Shown: piece after piece, positions 1-6,990 of the stretch
Numbering within the stretch: the stretch's first letter is position 1
Layout: every line of letters starts with the position of its first letter
Source of the DNA: JACCTH01 sp035250485
GTDB taxonomy: Bacteria > Actinomycetota > Acidimicrobiia > Spongiisociales > ZC4RG35
Direction of reading: 5' to 3'
NCBI GenBank assembly: GCA_035250485.1
Contig: DATFFB010000029.1
Span: 1-9,259, forward strand
Length of the DNA stretch: 9,259 nucleotides
Made by a program: the position numbers and the translations under genes
The notes under the pieces: generated by a model
The model's database searches: none
Seen by the model: only the letters and a program-made list of their open reading frames with translations
Told to the model about the DNA's origin: nothing

Positions 1-1109
1 AGTGGCCGGCCGGCGACGAAGACCCAATCCACGTTGGAGGTGTCCATTCCCCAGACCACAGCGCCGATGGGATCGTTGATCGGAGCGATGTTGGGTCGAT
101 CCGCTCGAAGGACGATCAAGTCGGCCTGCTTTCCGGCCTCAATTGAGCCGGTGACGCTCCCGAGACCAATCGCTCGGGCGCCGTCCAGGGTTCCGTACCT
201 GATTACCTCCCGCGTGGTCATCAGATGCGGCAGGCCGGCCTTGCCGGCCAATTTCAAGTCGAAGACTGTTGCGTGCTGTAGCGAGATCACGGATCTCATC
301 TGAGCGAAGAGATCGCCGGGTGCAGCCTCGGCACTGTCCACACCGAGTCCGGGCCGAAGTCCGCGACCGATGATGCGCTGGATCAGTGGCATTACCGCTT
401 CCCCGCTCATCTCGGTGGCGGGAGTCAGCACCACCGAGGCCTTGGCGGCGAGGACCGCGTCGAGGTCCGCATCGCTCGCATGGGAACAGTGGATCAGAGT
501 GACGTCGGGACCGAGTTGACCCTCCTCCTTCCAGCGAGCGATGGTTCCTCCGGATCGGGCATGGGCGTGGATTGCCAGCCCGGCCTCCCGGGCTTCCGCC
601 CAGGTACTGGAATCGTCGGATCCGTGGACAATGGTGGGTGCCATAGCCCCGCTCGGCCCTTCGGGCTTCTCCCCCCAATGTTCGCTGCGCTCGCTGGGGG
701 GAGAAACGGCGAGCGCGGTTCGCAAGCCGCTATCCCGGTGCGCTTCCAGGGCAGCCTCCGGGAAGCGATGATCCGCCCAATCGACCACGGTCGTAATCCC
801 CGCCTCGGCGGCTCCGAGGAGGCCGACGAAGGTGGCGGCATACACATCGTCGGGCTGGAGGTCGACTTCGGAGCTCACGACTTCTGAGTTGCGAAAGAGC
901 GTCTTCCACGCGTGGCGATGAGCATCGACGAATCCCGGCATGACAATGGTGTCGCGGGCGTCGACCTGCTCGGCATCGCGAGCCCGGAGCCCGGGTCCCA
1001 CTTCGGCGATGCGGTCGCCGTCAACGAGGACGTCAGCCTCTCCGAAGTTTGGGGTTCTCGTTCCCAGGGTGAGAACGCAGCCCCCTTTGAGAAGGAACTT
1101 GGTGCTCAT
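1..1109 (-). CDS. Metal-dependent amidohydrolase (cytosine deaminase / chlorohydrolase-like), 3' end cut off
   Basis: I translated 369 codons without a stop, running off the window edge. The fold is the amidohydrolase TIM barrel, whose members hydrolyse C-N or C-Cl bonds, often on purines, pyrimidines or triazines. An N-terminal beta-sandwich part (GGCVLTLG, then VLVDGDRIAEVGPG) leads into PGFVDAHRH with metal ligands H64 and H66. HAH follows at H181 and H183, then IHCSH with H207 and H210, and LGVDS with the active-site Asp D258. GSIEAGKQADLIVL and VDWVFVAGRPL are the usual C-terminal signatures, so roughly 40 or more residues are missing (family size about 420-460). The ATG at 1109 overlaps the preceding E1 beta stop as ATGA, which fixes the start. 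After HAHA the usual acidic residue is an Arg (R185). Residues 136-154 include a loop encoded by an inverted repeat. Family is firm; the substrate is unknown. Confidence 0.9.
   Translation of the reverse strand, partial: MSTKFLLKGGCVLTLGTRTPNFGEADVLVDGDRIAEVGPGLRARDAEQVDARDTIVMPGFVDAHRHAWKTLFRNSEVVSSEVDLQPDDVYAATFVGLLGAAEAGITTVVDWADHRFPEAALEAHRDSGLRTALAVSPPSERSEHWGEKPEGPSGAMAPTIVHGSDDSSTWAEAREAGLAIHAHARSGGTIARWKEEGQLGPDVTLIHCSHASDADLDAVLAAKASVVLTPATEMSGEAVMPLIQRIIGRGLRPGLGVDSAEAAPGDLFAQMRSVISLQHATVFDLKLAGKAGLPHLMTTREVIRYGTLDGARAIGLGSVTGSIEAGKQADLIVLRADRPNIAPINDPIGAVVWGMDTSNVDWVFVAGRP
667..705. repeat. Perfect 11-bp inverted repeat inside the amidohydrolase gene
   Basis: Arms ttctcccccca (667-677) and tggggggagaa (695-705) are perfect reverse complements around a 17-nt loop that contains ttcgctgcgctcg. 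A small second hairpin, gccc-ttc-gggc, lies next to it at 656-666. On the coding (minus) strand the two together encode a hydrophilic stretch at residues 137-152 (PPSERSE, then HWGEKPEGP) without breaking the frame. No second copy is visible in the window. It may be a palindromic repeat that inserted in frame, or simply a strong mRNA hairpin. Confidence 0.6.
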
Positions 1110-2086
1110 CTGGCGTCAAATGATTTGACGATGGTCTCGTAGATACGATCGACCGAGGGCAGCGCCATATCTTCGAGCGCAGCCGCCGCCGGAAGCGGAA
1201 TATGGGGAGTCGTGATGCGGATCACAGGACCATCGAGAGCCCAGAAGGATTCCTCGGAGACAATGGAGGCCAGTTCCGCGCCCCACCCACATAGGCGAGG
1301 GTTTTCTTCCACTGTGAAAAAACGACCGGTCTTCTGCACCGACTCGAGCAAGGTGTTGGTGTCGAGCGGAACCAGTGACCTGAGATCGATCACCTCTGCC
1401 GAGATGCCGTCGGCCTCGAGTGCTGCCGCGGCTTCGAGCGCCCGAGGGACCATGAGGGCGAGGGCAGCGATAGTCACGTCACTGCCGCCGCGAACAATTC
1501 GCGCTCGGCCCAGTTGATCGATGATCTCCCCTTCGGGAATCTCCGCTTTGGTTGCCATCAACGACTTGTGCTCGAAGAAGACCACAGGGTCGGGATCCCG
1601 AATCGAGGCGGCCATGAGTCCGATGACATCGGTCGGGGTGGAAGGAGCGACCACCTTGAGCCCAGGAATCATCATCGCCCAGTTCTCCACGCTCTGGCTG
1701 TGCTGGGCGCCGAAGCGGACCCCGCCTCCGTTGGCCGTGCGAATCACGAGCGGAAAGTTCACCTGGCCGTCGGTCATGTACCGGCTTTTGGCGATCTCGT
1801 TAGCGATCATGTCCCAGCACACGGCGAGAAAGTCAGAGAACATGATCTCGGCGATGACTGGAATGCCTGTCATCGCTGCGCCCATGGCGGCGCCGATGAT
1901 CGCCTGCTCCGAGATGGGAGTGTCTCGCACCCGGTCGGGACCGAACTCATCGAGGAGGCCGACCGTGGTTTTGAATACACCGCCAGCGGCGGCAATGTCC
2001 TCGCCCAACATCACCAGATTGGGATCGCGACGCATTTCCTGGGCGATTCCCCAGGCCACCGCCTCGCGGTAGGTCAATTCCGCCAT
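1106..2086 (-). CDS. Thiamine-diphosphate-dependent 2-oxoacid dehydrogenase, E1 subunit beta
   Basis: This is the beta chain of an alpha2beta2 E1 of the pyruvate/acetoin/branched-chain 2-oxoacid dehydrogenase type. With the alpha chain it decarboxylates a 2-oxo acid and passes the acyl group to a lipoyl E2. The 326 residues match the family's usual length of about 325. Seen: MLGEDI with E29, the Glu expected to activate the ThDP aminopyrimidine; RDTPISEQAIIGAAMGAAMTG-type core around 54-74; GAQHSQS with H129; VVAPSTPTD; and the C-terminal transketolase domain with IDLRSLVPLDT. It overlaps the E1 alpha gene by 13 nt and the amidohydrolase start by 4 nt. A GGGGG stretch at 2093-2097 sits 6 nt before the ATG. 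I cannot tell pyruvate, acetoin or branched-chain specificity apart from sequence alone. Confidence 0.95.
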   Translation of the reverse strand: MAELTYREAVAWGIAQEMRRDPNLVMLGEDIAAAGGVFKTTVGLLDEFGPDRVRDTPISEQAIIGAAMGAAMTGIPVIAEIMFSDFLAVCWDMIANEIAKSRYMTDGQVNFPLVIRTANGGGVRFGAQHSQSVENWAMMIPGLKVVAPSTPTDVIGLMAASIRDPDPVVFFEHKSLMATKAEIPEGEIIDQLGRARIVRGGSDVTIAALALMVPRALEAAAALEADGISAEVIDLRSLVPLDTNTLLESVQKTGRFFTVEENPRLCGWGAELASIVSEESFWALDGPVIRITTPHIPLPAAAALEDMALPSVDRIYETIVKSFDAR

Positions 2087-3135
2087 TTCGAACCCCCGTC
2101 GGCGTACACCTCGGTATGAAGAGACCCCTCTCCCGGCTCCCGGCCCGCCTTGGCAAACTCCGTCGCCGTATCAACGGCGTCGGCCACCTGCCGCTCGATC
2201 GAGCTCAACCGGGCCTCGGGGGTGCCCAGGCCGAGGAGGCGTTGGTGATACATGGGAATCGGGTCGCGTCCCGCCCACGCCGACACCTCGCTCTCTGGTC
2301 GGTATTTGCCGGGATCGGCGCGGGAATGACCACCGGAGCGATAGGTCACGGCCTCGATCAGGCTGGGGCCATCGCCGGCTCTGGCCCTGGCCAGCGCAGC
2401 CCGGGCGGTCAGAAATACGGCGTCGGGGTCGTTGCCATCGACCAGCACCGGCTCCAGGCCGTAGGCGGGTGCCCGCCCCGCCGCCGGATTCGCCACCGCC
2501 GTCACCACGTCTATCGGGGTGTACTCCATATAGAGGTTGTTCTCACAGACGAAGACCACGGGAAGCTTCCAGATGGCAGCCAGGTTGAGGGCCTCGTGAA
2601 AGGCGCCGATGTTGGTAGTGCCGTCGCCGAAGAAAGCGACCGCCACCTGGCCCGATTTCCTCATCTGGGCCGACCAAGCGGCGCCGTTGGCGACGCAGAG
2701 GTGGGCGCCGATGATGGCATAAGAGCCCATCATTCCCTTCGAGACGTCGGTCAGGTGCATCGAGCCGCCCTTGCCCCCGAGGACACCATTCTCCCGCCCG
2801 AGGAGTTCGGCCATCGCCCGGCCCATGTCCATGCCCCGGGCCAGGGCATGGGCATGACCGCGATAGGTGGCGAAGGTGTAGTCGTCGGCCCGCATCGCCG
2901 CGCCGAAGCCGGTGGCGATTGCCTCCATGCCGAGGGAAAGGTGGCTTGTGCCCTTCACCAGGTTCTGGAGAAAGAGGTCATAGGCACGCTTCTCAAACTG
3001 CCGCAGCTCATGGAGCCGCTGGTACATCCCGAGCCTGGTGTCGAGATCAATCGCGGCTCCGGCGAGCGTTGTGTCGACCGGTGGGGGAAGACGCGGCTCG
3101 CGCAAGGCATAGTCGTAGCGGCCGTCAGTAGGCAT
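2074..3135 (-). CDS. Thiamine-diphosphate-dependent 2-oxoacid dehydrogenase, E1 subunit alpha
   Basis: This is the alpha chain partnering the beta chain encoded just downstream. The ThDP-binding motif runs from GDG (170-172) to NN (199-200), with 26 residues between, as in the family. Also seen are YRGHAHALARG (91-101), GGKGGSMHL (120-128), the NNLYMEYTP segment, and the loop YRSGGHSRADPGKYR that corresponds to the phosphorylation loop of eukaryotic E1s. The 353-residue length is normal, with about 25 extra N-terminal residues before the first conserved helix. The ATG at 3135 overlaps the M24 gene by 11 nt; a ggtgg at 3139-3143 is only a weak ribosome site, so coupling is likely. The style resembles acetoin-type E1 alpha (AcoA), but this is not proof of acetoin as substrate. 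No E2 (lipoyl acyltransferase) or E3 gene is in the window. Confidence 0.95.
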   Translation of the reverse strand: MPTDGRYDYALREPRLPPPVDTTLAGAAIDLDTRLGMYQRLHELRQFEKRAYDLFLQNLVKGTSHLSLGMEAIATGFGAAMRADDYTFATYRGHAHALARGMDMGRAMAELLGRENGVLGGKGGSMHLTDVSKGMMGSYAIIGAHLCVANGAAWSAQMRKSGQVAVAFFGDGTTNIGAFHEALNLAAIWKLPVVFVCENNLYMEYTPIDVVTAVANPAAGRAPAYGLEPVLVDGNDPDAVFLTARAALARARAGDGPSLIEAVTYRSGGHSRADPGKYRPESEVSAWAGRDPIPMYHQRLLGLGTPEARLSSIERQVADAVDTATEFAKAGREPGEGSLHTEVYADGGSKWRN

Positions 3136-4375
3136 TCGCCACCATCAACTCCTCGCAGGGGAACAGGGTGATCACCTTGCAGCCGTCGGGGGTGACGACG
3201 ACTTCCTCCTCGATGCGCGAAGCCGAGCGCCCGTCGGCGGCAGGAGCGTAGGTCTCGAGGGCGAAGAGCATCCCTTCCTTGATCTCCACCGGCGTTTCGA
3301 GGGAATTGAGGCGGCTGATGATCGGCCGCTCATGGAGGCCCACCCCCACACCGTGCCCGAACTGGAGCCCGAAAGCGTCCATCTCATCCTCGAAGCCGAA
3401 TTCCTCCGCCCGGGGCCAGACCTTGGCGATTTGATCTGTGGTCGCCCCGGGCTTGACCAGCTCGATGGCGGCGTCCATCCATTCCCGCGATTGCTTGAAG
3501 GCATCTCGCTGGGCCTGGGTCGCCCGTCCCACGACAAATGTGCGGTAGTAGCAGGTGCGGTAGCCGTTGAACGAGTGGATGATGTCGAAGTACGCCTGGT
3601 CGCCTGGCCTGATGATTCGATCGCTGAAGACGTGGGGATGAGGGCTGCAACGCTCGCCGGCGATCGAGTTGATCGCCTCCACGAATTCCGATCCCATCTC
3701 AAAGAGACGCGCATGCGCGACGCCGACTACGTCTGATTCGCGGATGCCGGGCTTGAGCATCTCGAAGATGTCCTGGTAAACCCCGTCCACCATGGCGCAG
3801 GCCTGGGTGAGAAGGACAATCTCGTCTGGGCTCTTGATCTCCCGGGCGCGCATCATCGCCTGCTGGCCATCGACCACTCTCAACCCCGCACTCTGCAGGG
3901 CGAGGAAGACCGCCGTTTCCGCCAGATCGACACCAAGGTTTTCCATCGCCACGCCGGCGCCATCGAGGGCCTCCTTTATCTCCCTTACGGCGCGGGAATG
4001 GAGGCCGGTTTCAGGGCCGATGGCTCCTTGCAGTCCGGTGTTGCCACCCACCGAGTTTTCGGTGTCGTACATATGGGGGAGTTGCAGGCGATGGGCCTTG
4101 GCGGCCGAACCGAAGTCCCAGATCTTGGGACGCCCCTCACGAGTGACCAGAGCCCAGCGCTCTCCCTTGTTGAAAGCCCAATAGCCGATCTGAGTGGCGG
4201 TCGCATAGCGGATGTTCGAGGTTTCGAAAAGCAGTAGGGCTCCAAGGTCGAACTCCTCGAGCATGCTTCGTACCCGGGCAAGCCGGTGTTGGCGAAGGCG
4301 CTCGTAGTCGACTCGGATCTCCCAATCCACGCCCATGACACCCGGAGCGGGACTAGTGGCGACAGGGAATTCCAT
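3125..4375 (-). CDS. M24-family (creatinase / Xaa-Pro peptidase fold) hydrolase with altered metal site
   Basis: A 416-residue pita-bread protein: a creatinase-type N-terminal domain (about 25-165) followed by the M24 catalytic domain. Relatives include Xaa-Pro dipeptidases, creatinase and ectoine hydrolase, which cut C-N bonds. Metal-site positions seen: D264 in YFDI, H341 in FGHGVGVGLHERP (with the second His H348), E374 in FALETY and E389 in SRIEEEVVV. The second Asp ligand, normally 11 residues after the first in D-x-T-R-T, is Cys here (C275 in GYRTCYYRTF). This could mean a changed metal content or a non-peptidase activity; creatinase itself has lost the metal. An aaaggag-type ribosome site at 4382-4388 lies 6 nt before the ATG and overlaps the cupin stop, 11 nt upstream. 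Family firm, reaction unknown; together with the amidohydrolase it suggests nitrogen-compound breakdown. Confidence 0.88.
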   Translation of the reverse strand: MEFPVATSPAPGVMGVDWEIRVDYERLRQHRLARVRSMLEEFDLGALLLFETSNIRYATATQIGYWAFNKGERWALVTREGRPKIWDFGSAAKAHRLQLPHMYDTENSVGGNTGLQGAIGPETGLHSRAVREIKEALDGAGVAMENLGVDLAETAVFLALQSAGLRVVDGQQAMMRAREIKSPDEIVLLTQACAMVDGVYQDIFEMLKPGIRESDVVGVAHARLFEMGSEFVEAINSIAGERCSPHPHVFSDRIIRPGDQAYFDIIHSFNGYRTCYYRTFVVGRATQAQRDAFKQSREWMDAAIELVKPGATTDQIAKVWPRAEEFGFEDEMDAFGLQFGHGVGVGLHERPIISRLNSLETPVEIKEGMLFALETYAPAADGRSASRIEEEVVVTPDGCKVITLFPCEELMVANAY

Positions 4376-4386
4376 TCAATGCTCCT

Positions 4387-5292
4387 TTATCTCTCAACCT
4401 GCTGGCCGGCGAGGGCAGTCTCGAGGTACGACCAGTCCCTTGCAAAGCGATAGGAATGCCGCGGTGGTGGCTGTGGTGCTTGAGTCTCCAGCCACCGGAC
4501 GACGCCGGTGCCCACGTTGCGGAAGGCATGAACGCAACCGACCCCGGCCCAAGCGACATCGCCAGGTCCCAACTCATATCGAGCATCGTCGAAAGTGGCC
4601 TCAACCGATCCGTCAAGGATCAAATACGCCTCCTCCAAAGGGTGGTCATGGGCGCCGGCGAATCCGCCCTGTTCGTATTGGACCATGAACATCGTCGACA
4701 AGTCGGCCCCGAGATCGGAGTCGATCATCATCTTCACCGTGATCCCGCTGTAGAGCAGCAAGGCGGTGCGCATGCTTGCGCTCACCGCCAGCCGATCTTG
4801 TGTTTGGAGGGCCGGGTCCATCGAGGCGGCGGAGATGTGACCAAAGGCCCGGGTTCGAGGATCCCGGACATCGATCGCCTTCGGATCGCCTGTCACCATC
4901 GGCCGGGGAAACATCGTGTCGAATCCGAATCGCCGCCGGGGGAGGGGCGCCTTCATCTCGGCAAAAACCGCCACCTCGTCGCCGAGATTGCGAAACCCGT
5001 GAGTGGTGGCGACGGGAAAAAGTCCATAGTCGCCTTCTGACATTTCGACGCTCCCCTCGGCGGTGTCGGCGACGAGGGTTCCCTCGATGACGTAAATCGA
5101 CTCTTCGAATGAGTGGAGGTGACTTGCCACGACTCCTCGTGGTGCCAGCCGACCAAGGCGAAAGCCCATCTGGACCCCGCCGGCGGGTTCGTCAACGACG
5201 GAAGCAGCCGCATAGCCCTCGCTCTGTCCGCGGAACTCTTCGGGGGTGTCGAATTGGAGGTCCATCTGGCCTTTCACCACGTGCGCGGCCAT
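4387..5292 (-). CDS. Two-domain cupin (bicupin) protein, possible metalloenzyme
   Basis: With the ATG at 5292 the protein is 301 residues. Two cupin barrels are visible, each with apparently complete metal ligands. Domain 1: SHLHSFEES with H58, H60 and E64, then THGFRN with H98. Domain 2: GAHDHPLEEAYLILDG with H215, H217 and E221, then VHAFRN with H255. Bicupins include (S)-ureidoglycine aminohydrolase, oxalate decarboxylase and several dioxygenases. Length fits the ureidoglycine enzyme, but two intact sites are not typical of it, so no function is assigned. The upstream dehydrogenase stop and this start share one base (TGATG). A GAAGGA site 8 nt upstream supports the ATG over the TTG codon just before it (5295). 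It is the second gene of the minus-strand operon, probably acting on an intermediate of the same pathway. Confidence 0.85.
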   Translation of the reverse strand: MAAHVVKGQMDLQFDTPEEFRGQSEGYAAASVVDEPAGGVQMGFRLGRLAPRGVVASHLHSFEESIYVIEGTLVADTAEGSVEMSEGDYGLFPVATTHGFRNLGDEVAVFAEMKAPLPRRRFGFDTMFPRPMVTGDPKAIDVRDPRTRAFGHISAASMDPALQTQDRLAVSASMRTALLLYSGITVKMMIDSDLGADLSTMFMVQYEQGGFAGAHDHPLEEAYLILDGSVEATFDDARYELGPGDVAWAGVGCVHAFRNVGTGVVRWLETQAPQPPPRHSYRFARDWSYLETALAGQQVER

Positions 5293-6173
5293 CAAGCCGG
5301 TCCTTCGCGCAGGAGCACTGCGATCGCGCTCAGATCCATGGGGCCCATGCCGGCCGCAAGCGCCCGCCGGACGATCTCGAGTCCAACCCGGGCCTGGTCC
5401 ATCGGGACATCGATCCTGCTGGCGAGGTCCGTGATCAATTCGAGATCTTTGGCCACGAGATCAAGGCTGAAGGCAACCGGAGTCGTCTCCGGGTTCTCAT
5501 AGGCCTGGCGCTTGTATTTGACAAACGGGGCGCCGCCGGCGCCGCTGACAAAGACTTCGTAGGCGGTCTCCCTTTCTACCCCGGCCTTCTCGGCGAGCAC
5601 CAAGGCTTCGGAGAGGGCGATGTTGAGTCCATGGACGAGACCGTTGACGGCCAGCTTGCATGCCGCCCCGGCACCCCGCGGCCCGACATGGATGATCCGC
5701 GAGGCAATCGCGGCGAGCACCGGCTCAGCTTCCTTGACCAGCAGTTCGTCGCCGCCGGCCATAACTGTGAGCCCTCCTGCCTCGACGGTGGAGACGCTCC
5801 CCGACACCGGGCAGTCGATGAAACCGGCACCGGTGTGGTCGATGGCCTCGCCGACGCGGAGAATCGTGGCTGGGTCGACTGTGCTCGTGTCGAGGGCGAT
5901 CGTCCCCTCCCCGACGCCTTCGATGACACCCTCCGCCCCCAGGTAGACGTTTGTCACTGCTTGATCGTCGGCGAGACTGGAGAGGACGAAGGCGCTGCTG
6001 GCGGCCGCCTCGGCCGGAGTTGCGGCGACGGTGGCGCCGGTCTCCTCCGAGATCAGCTCGGCCTTGGTCCGATCACGATTCCAGACGACCACGTCGGCTC
6101 CGGTTCCCAGGATCCGGCGAGCCATTGCCGCACCCATTCGGCCCAGGCCTAGAACCGCCACTTTGCCAGTCAC
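5292..6173 (-). CDS. NAD(P)-dependent beta-hydroxyacid dehydrogenase (3-hydroxyisobutyrate dehydrogenase family)
   Basis: A 293-residue, soluble, two-domain dehydrogenase of usual length. The Rossmann motif GLGRMG is at 9-14, and WNR at 31-33 after the second strand hints at NADP(H) rather than NAD(H). The substrate-binding motif appears as DCPVSGSVSTVEAGG (120-134), where the family usually has D-A-P-V-S-G-G. The catalytic Lys is K173 and N177 follows in GAACKLAVNG. A VAKDLEL segment matches the conserved Lys-Asp near the C-terminal helices. Related enzymes include tartronate semialdehyde reductase and 3-hydroxyisobutyrate dehydrogenase, so the natural substrate is a small beta-hydroxyacid or its semialdehyde; which one cannot be read. 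It is the first gene of the minus operon. The start is GTG at 6173 with only a weak ribosome site, so an unusual leader or a slightly different start remains possible. Confidence 0.92.
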   Translation of the reverse strand: MTGKVAVLGLGRMGAAMARRILGTGADVVVWNRDRTKAELISEETGATVAATPAEAAASSAFVLSSLADDQAVTNVYLGAEGVIEGVGEGTIALDTSTVDPATILRVGEAIDHTGAGFIDCPVSGSVSTVEAGGLTVMAGGDELLVKEAEPVLAAIASRIIHVGPRGAGAACKLAVNGLVHGLNIALSEALVLAEKAGVERETAYEVFVSGAGGAPFVKYKRQAYENPETTPVAFSLDLVAKDLELITDLASRIDVPMDQARVGLEIVRRALAAGMGPMDLSAIAVLLREGPA

Positions 6174-6297
6174 TGCTCAGTGACACTACTCAAAAGCGCC
6201 GAACTGTGACCTCTGGATGCGAGGGGTGGTGAGCCAGGCTGCACATCGGCGGACGAAATTGGATAACCTCGCTGGTCGGTCCCGAGAGAGGAATGGC
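6174..6297. promoter_or_regulatory. Divergent control region between the catabolic operon and the SDR-regulator pair
   Basis: This 124-bp stretch is the only place from which both the minus operon (from 6173) and the plus-strand pair (from 6298) can be started. It holds an odd palindrome agtg-a-cact at 6179-6187 and a direct repeat of GTGAC at 6180-6184 and 6206-6210, a 26-bp step. These are candidate operator elements for the XRE-cupin regulator encoded downstream. A ggataacct at 6261-6269 is a possible -10 region for the plus strand, but no clear -35 box accompanies it. I cannot define transcription starts. Confidence 0.5.
6284..6292 (+). promoter_or_regulatory. Ribosome binding site that sets the SDR start
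   Basis: The purine-rich gagagagga lies 5 nt before the ATG at 6298. It chooses this start over the in-frame ATG at 6217, which would add 27 residues that do not belong to the SDR fold and would use up most of the divergent control region. Confidence 0.7.
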
Positions 6298-6990
6298 ATG
6301 GCCGATGGTTCAGTCGTAATCGTGGGCGGCACCGGCGGCCTCGGTCGGGAGATTGCCCGCCACTATGCCGAGCGCGGTGCCCAGGTGGTGATCACGGGAC
6401 GCGATCCAGACCGATCGGCTCAGGTTGCCTCTGACATCGGGGGGAATACCACTGGACTCGGTTTTGACCTCGCCGCGCCGGAAACGATCGCCGGGGCACT
6501 CCAGGACCTGGGGCCTGTATCGCGGCTCGTGCTCGCGGGCATCGCCCGGGATAACAACCCGATCAAGGAGTATCGGATCGCGGACGCGGTCAACCTGACG
6601 ACGATGAAGTTGGTCGGCTATACGGAGACGATCCACACCCTGATTCCCCGTTTCTCCGCCGACGCCTCGGTCGTCTTGTTCGGTGGCCGAGCCAAGGATC
6701 GTCCCTATCCGGGCTCGACCACCGTCACCACGGTCAACGGTGGCATCAGCAGCCTGATCAACACGCTGGCGATCGAGCTCGCCCCCATCCGGTTCAACGC
6801 TATCCATCCAGGGATCGTCGGTGACAGCCCATTCTGGAAAGACAAGCCGCTCGAAGGGGTGCGAAGCCGGACACCAACCGGCCAGCTATGCACGATGGAG
6901 GACATCGTCGGCGCCACCGTTTTTCTCCTCGAGAACCGAGCGGTCAACGGCGTCAACCTCTATGTCGACGGCGGCTGGATGTTGATGTGA
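6298..6990 (+). CDS. Short-chain dehydrogenase/reductase-fold protein lacking the catalytic triad
   Basis: A 230-residue Rossmann protein with the SDR architecture. The nucleotide loop is VGGTGGLG (9-16), and TGR (33-35) after the second strand suggests NADP(H). LAGIARD (79-85) stands where the N-A-G motif lies, and INTLAIELAPIRFNAIHPG (154-172) and VNLYVDGGW (219-227) are classic SDR C-terminal signatures. Lining up from the conserved L153 and IELAPIR segment, the catalytic Tyr position is V143, the Lys position N147 and the Ser position G130. It therefore probably does not catalyse standard SDR chemistry; it may bind a nucleotide as a sensor, a subunit or a different enzyme. Its stop overlaps the regulator start by 4 nt, so the two proteins are co-produced. 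It diverges from the catabolic operon. Confidence 0.88.
   Translation: MADGSVVIVGGTGGLGREIARHYAERGAQVVITGRDPDRSAQVASDIGGNTTGLGFDLAAPETIAGALQDLGPVSRLVLAGIARDNNPIKEYRIADAVNLTTMKLVGYTETIHTLIPRFSADASVVLFGGRAKDRPYPGSTTVTTVNGGISSLINTLAIELAPIRFNAIHPGIVGDSPFWKDKPLEGVRSRTPTGQLCTMEDIVGATVFLLENRAVNGVNLYVDGGWMLM

Noticed and set aside
139..678. 179-codon minus-strand frame inside the amidohydrolase region
   Set aside because: Arg-rich shadow of the amidohydrolase gene, which I translated in another frame with all of its metal-site motifs.
2116..3171. 351-codon open frame on the plus strand
   Set aside because: It is antisense to the complete E1 alpha gene, and its His/Gly/Arg-rich translation has no family signature.
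3125..4375. Naming the M24 protein creatinase, ectoine hydrolase or DMSP lyase DddP
   Set aside because: The metal-site residues differ from the DddP and canonical patterns, and no substrate-specific signature could be confirmed by eye.
5293..5295. TTG start for the bicupin
   Set aside because: An ATG follows directly, with a GAAGGA site 8 nt upstream, so the ATG is the simpler choice.
5109..6152. 347-codon open frame on the plus strand
   Set aside because: It lies opposite the clear dehydrogenase and bicupin genes and shows no recognisable domain; long antisense frames are expected at this GC content.
6888..6986. Longer N-terminus for the XRE-cupin regulator
   Set aside because: The 33 extra codons overlap the SDR gene and read as Arg-rich noise; the GTG at 6987 gives the usual start just before the HTH domain.
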